DNA of 64,000 nucleotides from Faecalibacterium hattorii (GCF_003287455.1 NZ_PRLC01000015.1:24254-88253); one strand, 5' to 3'. Shown: positions 10,128 through 19,257, counted from the first letter of the stretch. The notes: generated from the letters alone by a model not told the origin. Numbers and translations are program-made.

Positions 10128-10143
10128 GCGAAAACGATTTAGG
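10128..10143. promoter_or_regulatory. LacI-type operator, autoregulatory
   Basis: GCGAAAACGATTTAGG covers the predicted start site of the regulator transcript and shares the AAACGATT core with the two sites before the phosphorylase gene. Confidence 0.65.
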
Positions 10144-10185
10144 ATTCGTTCAGAGCCAACCGGTTCCTGAGAGGAGGACGACGAA

Positions 10186-11202
10186 ATGTCATCCCTGAAA
10201 GATCTGGCGCAGGAATGCGGGGTCTCGGTGGCAACGGTGAGCAAGGCGCTCAACGGCCAGCCCGATATCTCCGAAGCCACCCGCGCCCGTGTTCGGGAGG
10301 CGGCCCGCCGGATGGGCTATGTACCAAACATGGCGGCCCGCTCCATGAAGACCAACCGTACTTACAACATCGGCGTCCTGTTCGTGGACGAACAGCAGAG
10401 CGGCTTGGCACACGAGTATTTCTCCGCTGTGCTGGACAGCTTCAAAGTCCGGGTCGAACAATTGGGCTACGATATCACTTTTATCAACCGCAACCTCGGC
10501 GGCAGGACGATGACCTACCTAGAGCATTGCCACTACCGCGGGGTGGATGGAGCCGTGATCGCCTGTGTGGACTTCAACGATCCGCAGGTCATCGAGCTGG
10601 TGAACAGCGATGTGCCGGTCGTCACCATCGACCATGTGTTCAACAACCGGATGGCGGTCCTGTCCGATAACGTTATGGGCCTGTCGGCTCTGGTTCGGAC
10701 GGCATACGCCCAAGGCCACCGCCGCATCGCTTTTATCCACGGCGAGCGCACCGCCGTCACCGAGAACCGCCTCGCGGGCTTCTACAAGAGCTGCGATGAG
10801 CTGGGGCTGGAAGTTCCCGATGCGTATGTGCGGGAGGGCATCTACCATGACGCCGCCCGCTGCGCACAGGAGACCAAAGCCCTGCTGGCTCTGCCGCAGC
10901 GGCCCACCTGCATCATCTTCCCGGATGACTTCTCCGCCATGGGCGGCTACAACGCCATCCAGCAGGCAGGGCTGCATATCCCGCAGGACATCTCCGTGAT
11001 GGGCTACGACGGCATCTACCTCTCCCGCGTCATGAGCCCCAAGCTGGTGACCTACCAGCAGAACACCATGATGCTGGGACGCACCGCAGCGGATAAGCTG
11101 GTGCAGATGGTCGAGCACCCGCGTGTGACGCTGGCCGAACAGCTCCTCGTGACCGGCAAGCTGCTGGATGGCAGCTCGGTAGGCCGGCCGCCTCAAATTT
11201 AG
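10186..11202 (+). CDS. LacI-family transcriptional regulator
   Basis: 338 residues. An N-terminal LacI helix-turn-helix (SLKDLAQECGVSVATVSKAL, residues 3-22) and hinge is followed by a periplasmic-binding-protein-like effector domain. GAGGAGG precedes the ATG. Identical-core operators overlap its own start site and that of the divergent phosphorylase, so it very likely controls both, with cellobiose or a cellodextrin as plausible inducer (inference). It is followed after 81 nt by the ABC transporter genes. Confidence 0.93.
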   Translation: MSSLKDLAQECGVSVATVSKALNGQPDISEATRARVREAARRMGYVPNMAARSMKTNRTYNIGVLFVDEQQSGLAHEYFSAVLDSFKVRVEQLGYDITFINRNLGGRTMTYLEHCHYRGVDGAVIACVDFNDPQVIELVNSDVPVVTIDHVFNNRMAVLSDNVMGLSALVRTAYAQGHRRIAFIHGERTAVTENRLAGFYKSCDELGLEVPDAYVREGIYHDAARCAQETKALLALPQRPTCIIFPDDFSAMGGYNAIQQAGLHIPQDISVMGYDGIYLSRVMSPKLVTYQQNTMMLGRTAADKLVQMVEHPRVTLAEQLLVTGKLLDGSSVGRPPQI

Positions 11203-11210
11203 TTCCCAAG

Positions 11211-11227
11211 CTCCGGGCGGACCGGAG
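11211..11227 (+). other. Short hairpin between regulator and binding-protein genes
   Basis: CTCCGG pairs with CCGGAG around a 5-nt loop, followed by TTTAG. It could be a weak attenuator that sets regulator against transporter expression. Confidence 0.3.
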
Positions 11228-11283
11228 TTTAGAAAAAATGGATTTAGGATGAACGAGAAAACCATTGAAGGAGGTTTTTCATT

Positions 11284-12732
11284 ATGAGAAAGATTTCGCG
11301 TCGTAATTTCCTGTTGGCTTCTGGTGCAGTCGCAGTGACCGCAGCGCTCTCCGCATGCGGCGGCAGCTCTTCTTCTACCGCAGGCTCCACCGCATCCTCC
11401 ACTGCCGCTTCTTCTGCTGCAGCTTCTGAGTCCGCAGCCGCTGAGGGCAAGGTCCTGAACATCTGGTGCTGGAACGATGAGTTCCAAGGCCGCTTCAACG
11501 ACTATTATCCCGAAGTCTCCGAGGTCGCCGCGGATAAGTCCACCACCACCCTGAAGGATGGCACCGTCGTCAAGTGGACCATCAACGCCAACGAGAACAA
11601 CAACTATCAGAACAAGCTGGACGAGGCCCTGCTGAATCAGGACTCCGCAGCCGATGATGATAAGATCGATATCTTCCTGATCGAGGCCGACTACGCCCTG
11701 AAGTACGTCGATTCCGATTACGTTCTGGATGTCAAGAAGGACATCGGCCTGACCGATTCCGATCTGGCTGGCCAGTATCAGTACACCAAGGACATCGTTA
11801 CCGTCGATGGCAGCCAGCGCGGCACCACTTGGCAGGCAACGCCGGGCCTGTTCGCATACCGCCGCAGCATCGCCAAGGATGTTCTGGGCACCGATGATCC
11901 CACCGAAGTGCAGACCTACCTGTCCGACTGGGATAAGTTCAACGATGTCGCCGCACAGGCAGCCGCAAAGGGCTACAAGATGCTGTCCGGCTTCGATGAC
12001 GCATACCGCACCTTCTCCAACAACGTCGCAGCACCTTGGGTCAGCGGCACCACCGTCACCGTCGATGAGAACATCATGAAGTGGGTCGATCAGACCAAGG
12101 AGTACACCGACAAGGGCTACAACAACCAGTCGAGCCTGTGGGACTCTCAGTGGGCATCCGATCAGGGCCCCACCGGTAAGGTCTTCGGCTTCTTCTACTC
12201 CACTTGGGGCATCAACTTCACCCTGCTGGGCAACTCTCTGGCAACGCCTACCGCCGAGGGCGGCAAGGAAGAAGTCGGCAACGGCATCTACGGCGACTAC
12301 GCAGTCTGCGAAGGCCCTCAGCCCTATTACTGGGGCGGCACTTGGATCTGCGGCGCAGCAGGTTCCGATAACATCGAGACCATCAAGGACGTCATGCAGA
12401 AGCTGACCTGCGATGAAGCCATCATGAAGCAGATCACCCTCGACACGCAGGACTACACCAACAACGAGAAGGCCATGAACGAGATCGCCAACAGCGATTA
12501 TAAGTCCGACTTCCTCGGCGGCCAGAACCACATCGCTCTGTTTGCAGAAGCTGCAACCAAGATCGATATGTCCAACGCCGGTCCTTACGATCAGGGCCTG
12601 AACGAGAGCTTCCAGAACGCCTTCAAGGATTACTTCACCGGCAACGTCGATGAGGACACCGCAAAGGCGAACTTCGAGACTGCCATCAAGGAGAAGTATC
12701 CTGAGCTGACCGATGTTGTCTGGCCCGCATAA
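11284..12732 (+). CDS. Sugar ABC transporter substrate-binding lipoprotein
   Basis: 482 residues. The signal peptide ends in a lipobox with lipidated C25 (ALSAC), preceded by a twin-arginine-like SRRNFLLASG. A Ser/Ala/Thr linker (about 27-55) follows, then a family 1 solute-binding fold starting LNIWCWNDEFQ. It would be anchored outside the membrane and deliver sugar, here most likely cellobiose or cellodextrins, to the two permeases that follow. GAAGGAGG precedes the ATG. The CUT1 ATPase (MsmX/UgpC type) is not encoded here, as is common in Firmicutes, where a shared ATPase serves several importers. Confidence 0.9.
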   Translation: MRKISRRNFLLASGAVAVTAALSACGGSSSSTAGSTASSTAASSAAASESAAAEGKVLNIWCWNDEFQGRFNDYYPEVSEVAADKSTTTLKDGTVVKWTINANENNNYQNKLDEALLNQDSAADDDKIDIFLIEADYALKYVDSDYVLDVKKDIGLTDSDLAGQYQYTKDIVTVDGSQRGTTWQATPGLFAYRRSIAKDVLGTDDPTEVQTYLSDWDKFNDVAAQAAAKGYKMLSGFDDAYRTFSNNVAAPWVSGTTVTVDENIMKWVDQTKEYTDKGYNNQSSLWDSQWASDQGPTGKVFGFFYSTWGINFTLLGNSLATPTAEGGKEEVGNGIYGDYAVCEGPQPYYWGGTWICGAAGSDNIETIKDVMQKLTCDEAIMKQITLDTQDYTNNEKAMNEIANSDYKSDFLGGQNHIALFAEAATKIDMSNAGPYDQGLNESFQNAFKDYFTGNVDEDTAKANFETAIKEKYPELTDVVWPA

Positions 12733-12763
12733 GAGTTGGGACGACCTCATAAACAACTGAAAT

Positions 12764-12807
12764 AAAGGGGGCGGGCCGGACGCTGTGTCTCGCCCGCCCC
12801 TTTTTTT
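12764..12807 (+). terminator. Partial terminator between binding protein and permeases
   Basis: AAAGGGGGCGGGC pairs with GCCCGCCCC and is followed by seven T. Placed inside the operon, it should let the binding protein be made in excess over the permeases. Confidence 0.8.
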
Positions 12808-12834
12808 CCTGAAAAACCGTCAGGAGGCAGTCAC

Positions 12835-13791
12835 ATGGGAGAAAAAACGAATAAGAAAGGGTCGATCAGCTACGCGAAATGGGGCTACATCTTCATTGCG
12901 CCGTTCTTCATCATCTTCGCGGTATTTCAGCTGATCCCTCTGGCATCCACCATTTATTACAGCTTCTTTGAGTATTACCGCAGCGGCCTGAAGGTCATCG
13001 GACCCAGTTTCGTGGGCTTGAAGAATTACATGACCCTCTTTGCAACAGACCTGCCGAAGTATTTCGGCAACACCCTGCTGCTCTGGATCATCGGGTTCAT
13101 CCCGCAGATCGCAGTCTCCCTGCTGCTGGCGGCGTGGTTCACCGACCTTCGCCTGAAGCTGAAGGGCCAGACCTTCTTCAAGACGGTCATCTACATGCCC
13201 AACCTGATCATGGCCTCGGCCTTCGCCATGCTGTTTTTTGCCCTCTTCTCTGACAACGGCCCCGTCAATGCGGTGCTGGTCGGCATGGGCATCCTGAAGC
13301 AGCCGTTCAGCTTCCTGAACACCGTCTGGGGCAACCGCGGGCTGATCGGCCTGATGAACTTCCTGATGTGGTTCGGCAACACCACCATCATGCTGATGGC
13401 CGCCATCATGGGCGTGGATCCCACCCTGTATGAGGCCGCCGAGCTGGACGGCTGCACCCCGAACCAGATGTTCTGGAAGATCACCATCCCCCTCATCCGC
13501 CCCATCCTCGTCTACGTCATGATCACCTCGATGATCGGCGGCTTGCAGATGTTCGATGTGCCGCAGATCCTGACCAACGGCAAGGGCGGCCCGGACCGTA
13601 CCTCCACCACCATGATCATGTACCTGAACAACCATCTGTTCAGTAAGAACTACGGCATGGCCGGTGCCGTTTCCGTGGTGCTGTTCCTCGTCTGCGCGGT
13701 GCTGTGCGTCATCGTTTACATGAGCCTGACCAAGGAAGACGACGGCCGCAGTAAAGCGGAGCGCAAGGCTTTGAAGGGAGGAAAGAAGTAA
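12835..13791 (+). CDS. ABC sugar permease, MalF/UgpA type
   Basis: 318 residues with six predicted membrane segments and the EAA loop (YEAAELDGCTPNQMFWKITIPLI). This is the inner-membrane permease of the CUT1 importer that pairs with the next gene. CAGGAGG precedes the ATG. The stop shares one base with the next start (TAATG), a sign of coupling. Confidence 0.92.
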   Translation: MGEKTNKKGSISYAKWGYIFIAPFFIIFAVFQLIPLASTIYYSFFEYYRSGLKVIGPSFVGLKNYMTLFATDLPKYFGNTLLLWIIGFIPQIAVSLLLAAWFTDLRLKLKGQTFFKTVIYMPNLIMASAFAMLFFALFSDNGPVNAVLVGMGILKQPFSFLNTVWGNRGLIGLMNFLMWFGNTTIMLMAAIMGVDPTLYEAAELDGCTPNQMFWKITIPLIRPILVYVMITSMIGGLQMFDVPQILTNGKGGPDRTSTTMIMYLNNHLFSKNYGMAGAVSVVLFLVCAVLCVIVYMSLTKEDDGRSKAERKALKGGKK

Positions 13792-14657
13792 TGGCAAACA
13801 CTGCTAAGACAAAGTCGGAAAAAGCCACACTGGCTGCCCGCCGTACTGGCTGCTATATCGCACTGGTCCTCATCAGCTTTCTGTGCCTGTTCTTCTTCTA
13901 CGTGCTGATCGTCAATTCCACCCGCACCCACTTCGAGATCCAGAAAGGCTTCTCGCTGCTTCCGGGCAAATCTCTGATGACCAACCTGAAAAACGTGCTG
14001 AACGACGCGAACATCCCGGTGCTGACCGGTGTGCGCAACAGCCTCATCGTCTCGGCCTGCTCGGCGGCCCTCAGCGTGTATTTCTCGGCCCTGACGGCTT
14101 ACGGCATCTACGCCTATAACTTCCGGTTCAAGAAAGCCGCTTTCGCCATCATCCTGCTCATCATGACGATGCCCACGCAGGTCTCCGCACTGGGTTTCCT
14201 GCAGCTCATCACCAAGATGGGCCTGAAGAACTCCTTCCTGCCCCTCATCATCCCCAGCATCGCAGCACCGGCGGTCTTCTTCTTCATGAAGCAGTACCTC
14301 GACGCAAGCCTGCCGATGGAGATCGTGGAAGCGGCCCGCATCGACGGTGCCGGTGAGTTCTACACCTTCAACAAGATCGTGCTCCCCATCATGAAGCCGG
14401 CGCTGGCCGTTCAAGCCATCTTCGCCTTCGTGTCCAGCTGGAACAACTACTTCATCCCCGCTCTGGTTCTGGACTCCGCCGACAAAAAGACCCTGCCCAT
14501 CCTGATCGCACAGCTGCGCAGCGCGGACTTCCTGAAGTTCGATATGGGCAAAGTTTACATGATGGTCGCCATCGCGATCCTGCCCGTCATCATCGTCTAC
14601 CTGCTGCTCTCGAAGTTCATCGTCCGCGGCGTGGCGCTGGGTGGTGTGAAAGGCTAA
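13791..14657 (+). CDS. ABC sugar permease, MalG/UgpE type
   Basis: 288 residues, six membrane segments, EAA loop at MEIVEAARIDGAGEFYTFNK. It forms the heterodimeric channel with the preceding permease. GGAGG precedes the ATG inside the upstream gene. It is the last gene of the lacI-ABC operon. Confidence 0.92.
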   Translation: MANTAKTKSEKATLAARRTGCYIALVLISFLCLFFFYVLIVNSTRTHFEIQKGFSLLPGKSLMTNLKNVLNDANIPVLTGVRNSLIVSACSAALSVYFSALTAYGIYAYNFRFKKAAFAIILLIMTMPTQVSALGFLQLITKMGLKNSFLPLIIPSIAAPAVFFFMKQYLDASLPMEIVEAARIDGAGEFYTFNKIVLPIMKPALAVQAIFAFVSSWNNYFIPALVLDSADKKTLPILIAQLRSADFLKFDMGKVYMMVAIAILPVIIVYLLLSKFIVRGVALGGVKG

Positions 14658-14841
14658 AATTTCGACCGCGGCCAGTGGCCGAAACAGGGAGAAATTTTTG
14701 GCGCAGCGGTCTGCAAGACGCGAGGCCCGCTCAAGGGCCGAAGCGGATGCAGGGCACCGCAAGAGGGCGCTGCTTCCGTTTCCCGACTGGGAAACCAAAC
14801 GAGCTTTTTCTACGCAATCACCCATTCTCCTTCCATATATC
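14658..14841 (+). other. Structured 3' region of the ABC operon
   Basis: No gene. Several local helices are visible, such as GGCC/GGCC, GGCCC/GGGCC and GTTTCCC-gact-GGGAAAC, before the terminator. It may be a long structured 3' UTR or a processed small RNA. No promoter of its own was recognised. Confidence 0.35.
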
Positions 14842-14882
14842 AAGCAAACAGCCCGGCGGCAAGCCGGGCTGTTTGCTTTTTC
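14842..14882 (+). terminator. Terminator of the lacI-ABC operon
   Basis: A 16-bp stem (AAGCAAACAGCCCGGC and its complement) around GGCAA, followed by a T-run. Confidence 0.9.
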
Positions 14883-14885
14883 TGA

Positions 14886-14914
14886 TTTACAAACCTGAAC
14901 CGCTGTATTATAAT
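14886..14914 (+). promoter_or_regulatory. Promoter of the AGCS symporter gene
   Basis: TTTACA, 17 nt, TATAAT. Confidence 0.75.
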
Positions 14915-14944
14915 GAAGTAAAAAATCATAGGAGGAATCCGAAT

Positions 14945-16330
14945 TTGGTTCATCTGATCGAAGTGGTCTACCGTTTTCTCTGGGGCGATTGGTTCGTGCT
15001 GCCCATCGCGGGCGGCGTGGGGATCTCGCTGATGGTGGTGCTGCTGCTCACGGCGGGGGTGTTCTTCACCCTGCGCACCCGGCTGCTGCCGGTCCGCCTG
15101 TTCCGGGATATGATCTCCGCCGTCTGCGAGAAAAACCAGAATAGGGAAAGCCTCTCGTCCTTCCAGACCCTCGTGGTCTCCACGGCCACCCGCGTGGGTA
15201 TGGGCAATCTGGTGGGCGTCGTGGCGGCGGTTTCGGCGGGCGGTGCCGGAGCAGTCTTCTGGATGTGGGTCACGGCCCTGCTGGGGGCCTCCACCTCCTT
15301 TGTAGAGTCCACCTTGGCCCAGAAGTATCGGCAGCCTGACCCGCTGTATGGCGGCCAGCGCGGTGGTCCGGCCTATTATATCCACGTCCTCGCCGAGCGC
15401 AAGCGGGGGAAAAAGCTGCGCCACTCGGTGGTGGCCGTGCTGTTCGCGCTGGCGGGCCTCATCTGCTGGTGCGGCATCAGTCAGGTCATCTCGAATTCGG
15501 TCAGCTCCGCCTTCCAAAATGCGTTCCAGATCCCGTCCATCGTTACCACCGTCGCGCTGGTGGCGCTGGCGGCGGTCATCGTCCTGCGCAAGAATGCTAC
15601 CGTCAAAAGTCTGGACGTCATCGTGCCGATCATGGCGGTCTGCTATTTTGTTATGACCCTCTTCGTCATCGCGGCCAACATCACCCATGTCCCGGCGGTG
15701 CTGGGCCGGATCTTCTCCGAAGCCTTCGGTCTGCGGCAAGCGGCTGCGGGCGGCTTCGGTGCCGTGCTGATGAACGGCATCAAGCGCGGCCTCTTCTCCA
15801 ACGAAGCGGGCAGCGGTTCGGCCCCCTGCGCGGCGGCAGCCGCCTCCTGCGATGACCCGGTCAAGATGGGGCTGGTGCAGGCGCTGGGCGTCCTCATCGA
15901 CACCATCGTGATCTGCAGCTGTACGGCCTTCGTCATGCTTCTCGCCCCGGCATCCGTCACGGCGGGCCTGACCGGCATGGATCTGCTCCAAGCGGCGGTG
16001 CAGTACCACTTGGGCAGTTTCGGCGTCATCTTCATCGCGGTCACGCTGGCGCTGTTCAGCTTTTCCACCTTCCTCGGCATCCTGTTCTATGCCCGTTCCA
16101 ATGTGGCCTACCTCTTCGGCGACCGCTGGCTCTGGCAGACGCTGTACAAGCTGCTGGCGCTGGTCATGCTGCTGATCGGCGGCATGGAAGCCTACACGGT
16201 GGTATGGGACCTCGGCGATGTCGGGATCGGCCTGATGACCATCTTCAACCTCATCGCGCTCTACCCGCTTTCCGGCGAGGCCATCGCCGCCCTGCACGAC
16301 TATGAGCGCCGCAAGCACCTTGAACGCTGA
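14945..16330 (+). CDS. Sodium/alanine (glycine) symporter, AGCS family
   Basis: 461 residues with about ten to eleven membrane segments and the AGCS signature NGIKRGLFSNEAGSGSAP. It imports small neutral amino acids with Na+ or H+. The frame stays open far upstream through the terminator of the previous operon, so the start was set at TTG 14945. AGGAGG lies 9 nt before it and the promoter just ahead. No riboswitch is visible in the 24-nt leader. Confidence 0.9.
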   Translation: MVHLIEVVYRFLWGDWFVLPIAGGVGISLMVVLLLTAGVFFTLRTRLLPVRLFRDMISAVCEKNQNRESLSSFQTLVVSTATRVGMGNLVGVVAAVSAGGAGAVFWMWVTALLGASTSFVESTLAQKYRQPDPLYGGQRGGPAYYIHVLAERKRGKKLRHSVVAVLFALAGLICWCGISQVISNSVSSAFQNAFQIPSIVTTVALVALAAVIVLRKNATVKSLDVIVPIMAVCYFVMTLFVIAANITHVPAVLGRIFSEAFGLRQAAAGGFGAVLMNGIKRGLFSNEAGSGSAPCAAAAASCDDPVKMGLVQALGVLIDTIVICSCTAFVMLLAPASVTAGLTGMDLLQAAVQYHLGSFGVIFIAVTLALFSFSTFLGILFYARSNVAYLFGDRWLWQTLYKLLALVMLLIGGMEAYTVVWDLGDVGIGLMTIFNLIALYPLSGEAIAALHDYERRKHLER

Positions 16331-16367
16331 GTCTTGAAAAACAAGCTGAAAAAATACGAAAAAACAG

Positions 16368-16396
16368 TTGACAAATCCGCCTCACTCTGCTAAAAT
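16368..16396 (+). promoter_or_regulatory. tRNA-Tyr promoter
   Basis: TTGACA, 17 nt, TAAAAT. Confidence 0.85.
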
Positions 16397-16432
16397 AAAC
16401 AAGTCGTCCGGCAGCGGACGTGAACAGAATCT

Positions 16433-16518
16433 GGGCGTGTTCCCGAGTGGCCAATGGGGACAGACTGTAAATCTGCTGCTTTTCAGCTTCGGTGGTTCGA
16501 ATCCACCCGCGCCCACCA
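16433..16518 (+). tRNA. tRNA-Tyr (GTA)
   Basis: 86 nt. A 7-bp acceptor stem GGGCGTG/CGCGCCC, anticodon GTA in CTGTAAA, a long class II variable arm and an encoded CCA end are all visible. Confidence 0.95.
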
Positions 16519-16562
16519 AAAAAGCTCAACGCATGAATGTGCGCTGAGCTTTTTCTTTTATG
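16500..16562 (+). repeat. Direct repeat, copy 1 (tRNA-Tyr 3' end plus terminator)
   Basis: This 63-nt block, from the T-arm through CCA and the terminator, recurs at 16669-16731 with two mismatches. It includes the terminator at 16519-16555 (AAAAAGCTCA/TGAGCTTTTT). Confidence 0.9.
16519..16555 (+). terminator. tRNA-Tyr terminator
   Basis: AAAAAGCTCA and TGAGCTTTTT pair, with a further CGCA/TGCG helix inside. Confidence 0.8.
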
Positions 16563-16581
16563 CTCTTTTTGAACGTGCCTT

Positions 16582-16679
16582 GCGGGTGGATTCGAACAGC
16601 TGCGGCGCTGTCGCAGAAGACAGCGTAAAAACAGCCCAGTGGGCTGTTTTTAGCAGCGCGGCTTGCGTAATCCACCCGC
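16582..16679. repeat. Foldback element between the tRNA-Tyr 3' repeats
   Basis: GCGGGTGGATT (16582-16592) pairs with AATCCACCCGC (16669-16679). Inside lies a perfect 11-bp terminator-like stem, AAAAACAGCCC/GGGCTGTTTTT. The first arm extends to TTCGAA, an inverted copy of the tRNA T-arm. Confidence 0.7.
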
Positions 16680-16731
16680 GCCCACCAAAAAAGCTCAACG
16701 CATGAACGTGCGCTGAGCTTTTTGTTTTATA
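16669..16731 (+). repeat. Direct repeat, copy 2 (tRNA-Tyr 3' end plus terminator)
   Basis: It begins AATCCACCCGCGCCCACCA, a perfect copy of the tRNA 3' end without the rest of the tRNA, and carries the same terminator. Downstream, 16732-16851 holds nothing recognisable. Confidence 0.85.
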
Positions 16732-16851
16732 GTACGTTTGCCACGGGTTTGCATTATGCGGTAGTGCCTTGACTTTTTCGCGCCGACTTTTTGACCCCCT
16801 TAAAATACATAGTCATCAACCAGATAATGACAAGCAACAAGAGTCCCCTTG

Positions 16852-17529
16852 TTACCCTCTCAGTGCCCGCGCGCGGACTTCCGGCGACGCTGCGACAAGT
16901 AGATCGTAGAGATTGACCATATCGGTGACGGCCTGTCGGTCGTCGGCAGTCCATGTGTAATCGTACTGCGCACCGGATGCACCGGAATATCTTGTGATGA
17001 TGGTTTTGGCACTGAGCATCTCACGCAGCCAATCGATTTCGCTGGGCTCCATCTCAAAATTGGAGAGGGCCCACCAAAGTTTTTTGTCTGTATCATAGGC
17101 GTAATCTGTATAATCCGGGTCGCACTCGTAAGTGTACAGATTATCTCCAGCGCGGACATAGACTGTGTTCAGGTCGATGCAGGAAGAGCCGTTGTAGGAA
17201 AAGTCCTCGTCGAAATACACGTCCTTGCATCCGTCGAAGATGTAGATCCACGGAGAAAGGCAGCAGGTCTTGTTTTTCTCGGCCTTGTCATAGATCGGGC
17301 TGTCAAACTCCCAGCTCCGCTGTACCTCGTCATACTTGACGTTCACCTTCGCAATGGCGGCTTTCAATGCCTGAACTTGGGCTTCTTCGTCGTCATTCAT
17401 TTCTTCGATCTGCGCAAGCGAGGTGCACCCGGCGGGGCTGATCGCCAGCGCGGGCATAGCCGCACCGGCCAGAGTTGCCATCATGCACAAACTTGCAACC
17501 ACAATTTTGCCACATTTTACAAGTTTCAT
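16852..17529 (-). CDS. Secreted protein of unknown function
   Basis: 225 residues. A clear signal peptide (KLVKCGKIVVASLCMMATLAG, cleavage after AMPALA near residue 29) is followed by an acidic domain rich in Tyr, Asp and Trp, with six Cys after the cleavage site. I do not recognise the family. GAGGAAAT precedes the ATG. The 5' leader is about 130 nt; it contains a possible 13-codon frame (MREKSHGFFNRHL) without a good ribosome site. It is a lone gene beside the tRNA-Tyr repeats and more AT-rich than core genes, so it may be laterally acquired. Confidence 0.7.
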   Translation of the reverse strand: MKLVKCGKIVVASLCMMATLAGAAMPALAISPAGCTSLAQIEEMNDDEEAQVQALKAAIAKVNVKYDEVQRSWEFDSPIYDKAEKNKTCCLSPWIYIFDGCKDVYFDEDFSYNGSSCIDLNTVYVRAGDNLYTYECDPDYTDYAYDTDKKLWWALSNFEMEPSEIDWLREMLSAKTIITRYSGASGAQYDYTWTADDRQAVTDMVNLYDLLVAASPEVRARALRG

Positions 17530-17666
17530 TTTGATTTCCTCTTTTCTCTTGCTTTTTCTTGAATGCGGTTGTGATACAGAACCATTAAATACAAACTTAA
17601 AGGGGTATTACAGATGACGGTTGAAGAAGCCATGGCTTTTTTCCCGCATTAGATTTCCACAAGTCT

Positions 17667-17695
17667 ATTATAGTCCGTTTCCGCTCGCATGACAA
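17667..17695 (-). promoter_or_regulatory. Promoter of the secreted-protein gene
   Basis: On the minus strand TTGTCA, 17 nt, TATAAT. Confidence 0.8.
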
Positions 17696-17899
17696 TGTTT
17701 TATTAGCCGTTTTGGGAAACATTTTACACAAGCGAGGTGGAAAACGTTGCAGACAAGTTTCAGCGTCCAGTCAGGCGCTGGGCCAAGCGAAGGAAAGACA
17801 CTGTTTAGCCAAAAGGCTTTACAGCTTTTTTTACTTTAACGTTAACCGCGCAAAATGAAACAGATGACGGCATCGCGGAGGTGCTGGAAAGGGTTCGGT
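17696..17899. other. Divergent intergenic spacer
   Basis: No gene seen between the two divergent promoters. It contains a perfect TTAACGTTAA palindrome near 17838-17847, which could be a regulator site. Confidence 0.4.
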
Positions 17900-17928
17900 T
17901 TGACCGGGAGACGAATCTATGCTAGGAT
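17900..17928 (+). promoter_or_regulatory. Glycerate kinase promoter
   Basis: TTGACC, 17 nt, TAGGAT. Confidence 0.65.
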
Positions 17929-17993
17929 AGGGCCAGACGAGAAAAGGCCGTGCCGCACGAAGAAGGTACGAACTTGAAAAGGAGGTTCCTTTC

Positions 17994-19238
17994 ATGAACT
18001 CGACTCTGCGAGAGGATGCGGATGCCATCATCCGCGCCAGCCTGAACGCTGTTCTGCCGGACGAAGCGGTGCGGCGGGCGCTGGAAGCCTTCCGGCCCGG
18101 CAAAGGCCGGGTGCTGCTGGTGGCGGCGGGCAAGGCCGCGTGGCAGATGGCACACACAGCGGTGGAGGTGCTGGGCCGGGTGGACGGCGGCGTGGTCGTG
18201 ACGAAATACCACCACGGAAAAGGCGAGATCCCCGGCGTGGCGTGCTATGAAGCGGGCCACCCGGTGCCGGACGAAAACGGCTTTGCGGCCACGGAACAGG
18301 CACTGGAATTGGTGCGGGGCCTGACGGCGGAGGACACCGTGCTGTTCCTGCTGTCGGGCGGTGGCAGCGCGCTGTTCGAAAAGCCGCTGATTCCGGGGGA
18401 TGAGTTACAGGATGTTACATCCCAGCTTCTCGCCAGCGGGGCAGACATCGTGGAGATGAACACCCTCCGCAAGCGGCTGTCCGGCGTCAAGGGCGGGCGG
18501 TTCGCGCAGCGCTGTGCCCCTGCGCAGGTGTTCGAAATCGTGCTCAGTGATGTTCTGGGTGACCCGCTGGACATGATCGCCAGCGGCCCGGCGGCGCCGG
18601 ACTCTTCCACCTGCGCACAGGCCCTTGCCATTGCGGAAAAGTACCGGCTGAACCTGTCGGAACAGGCAAAGGCTTTACTGGCGCAGGAGACGCCCAAGGC
18701 GCTGGACAACGTGACTACAAAGATCACCGGCAGCGTGCGCCAACTCTGCGCGGCGGCGGCCGAAGCTTGCCGGGCGCGGGGCTATGAACCCGTTCTCCTG
18801 ACCGACCAGCTCTGCTGCGAAGCGCGGGAAGCGGGCAGCTTCCTCGGCTCCATTGCCCGCGCCCACGCAGGGCAGGGCCGGAAGCTTGCGTTCATCGCGG
18901 GCGGGGAAACGGTCGTGCACCTGACCGGCAAAGGCCTCGGCGGACGCAATCAGGAGCTGGCGCTGGCCGCAGCCCCGGCTCTGGCGGGCCGGAACGCGGC
19001 GGTCTTCTCGGTGGGCAGCGACGGCACCGACGGCCCCACCGATGCCGCTGGCGGCTATGTGGACGGTGAAACCCTTGCCGCGCTGGTCGCAGCGGGCTGG
19101 AACGTCTACGATACCCTGCAAAATAACGACGCCTACCACGCCCTGCAAGCCATGGACGGCCTGATCCTCACCGGGCCCACCGGAACAAACGTCAACGATG
19201 TGGCTGTGGCGCTGGTGGAGGGAAAAGGCGCATGGTGA
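17994..19238 (+). CDS. Glycerate 2-kinase (MOFRL/DUF4147 type)
   Basis: 414 residues. An N-terminal DUF4147 Rossmann-like domain with [11 protein letters not shown] is joined to a C-terminal MOFRL domain with GGETVVH and [11 protein letters not shown]. The family phosphorylates D-glycerate to 2-phosphoglycerate, feeding glycolysis. AAAGGAGG precedes the ATG. Single-gene unit; the regulator is unknown. Confidence 0.88.
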   Translation: MNSTLREDADAIIRASLNAVLPDEAVRRALEAFRPGKGRVLLVAAGKAAWQMAHTAVEVLGRVDGGVVVTKYHHGKGEIPGVACYEAGHPVPDENGFAATEQALELVRGLTAEDTVLFLLSGGGSALFEKPLIPGDELQDVTSQLLASGADIVEMNTLRKRLSGVKGGRFAQRCAPAQVFEIVLSDVLGDPLDMIASGPAAPDSSTCAQALAIAEKYRLNLSEQAKALLAQETPKALDNVTTKITGSVRQLCAAAAEACRARGYEPVLLTDQLCCEAREAGSFLGSIARAHAGQGRKLAFIAGGETVVHLTGKGLGGRNQELALAAAPALAGRNAAVFSVGSDGTDGPTDAAGGYVDGETLAALVAAGWNVYDTLQNNDAYHALQAMDGLILTGPTGTNVNDVAVALVEGKGAW

Positions 19239-19257
19239 GAGATCACCATGCGCCTTT
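19224..19257 (+). terminator. Terminator-like stem overlapping the glycerate kinase stop
   Basis: AAAGGCGCATGGTGA pairs over 15 bp with its complement around GAGA. The 5' arm includes the last codons and TGA stop. No T-run follows. Confidence 0.5.

Noticed and set aside
14675..14944. Longer AGCS symporter starting upstream
   Set aside because: The extension spans the previous terminator and the gene's own promoter; TTG 14945 has AGGAGG at ideal distance.
16519..16731. A second tRNA gene after tRNA-Tyr
   Set aside because: Only the T-arm 3' strand, acceptor 3' strand and CCA are copied; D-arm and anticodon arm are missing.
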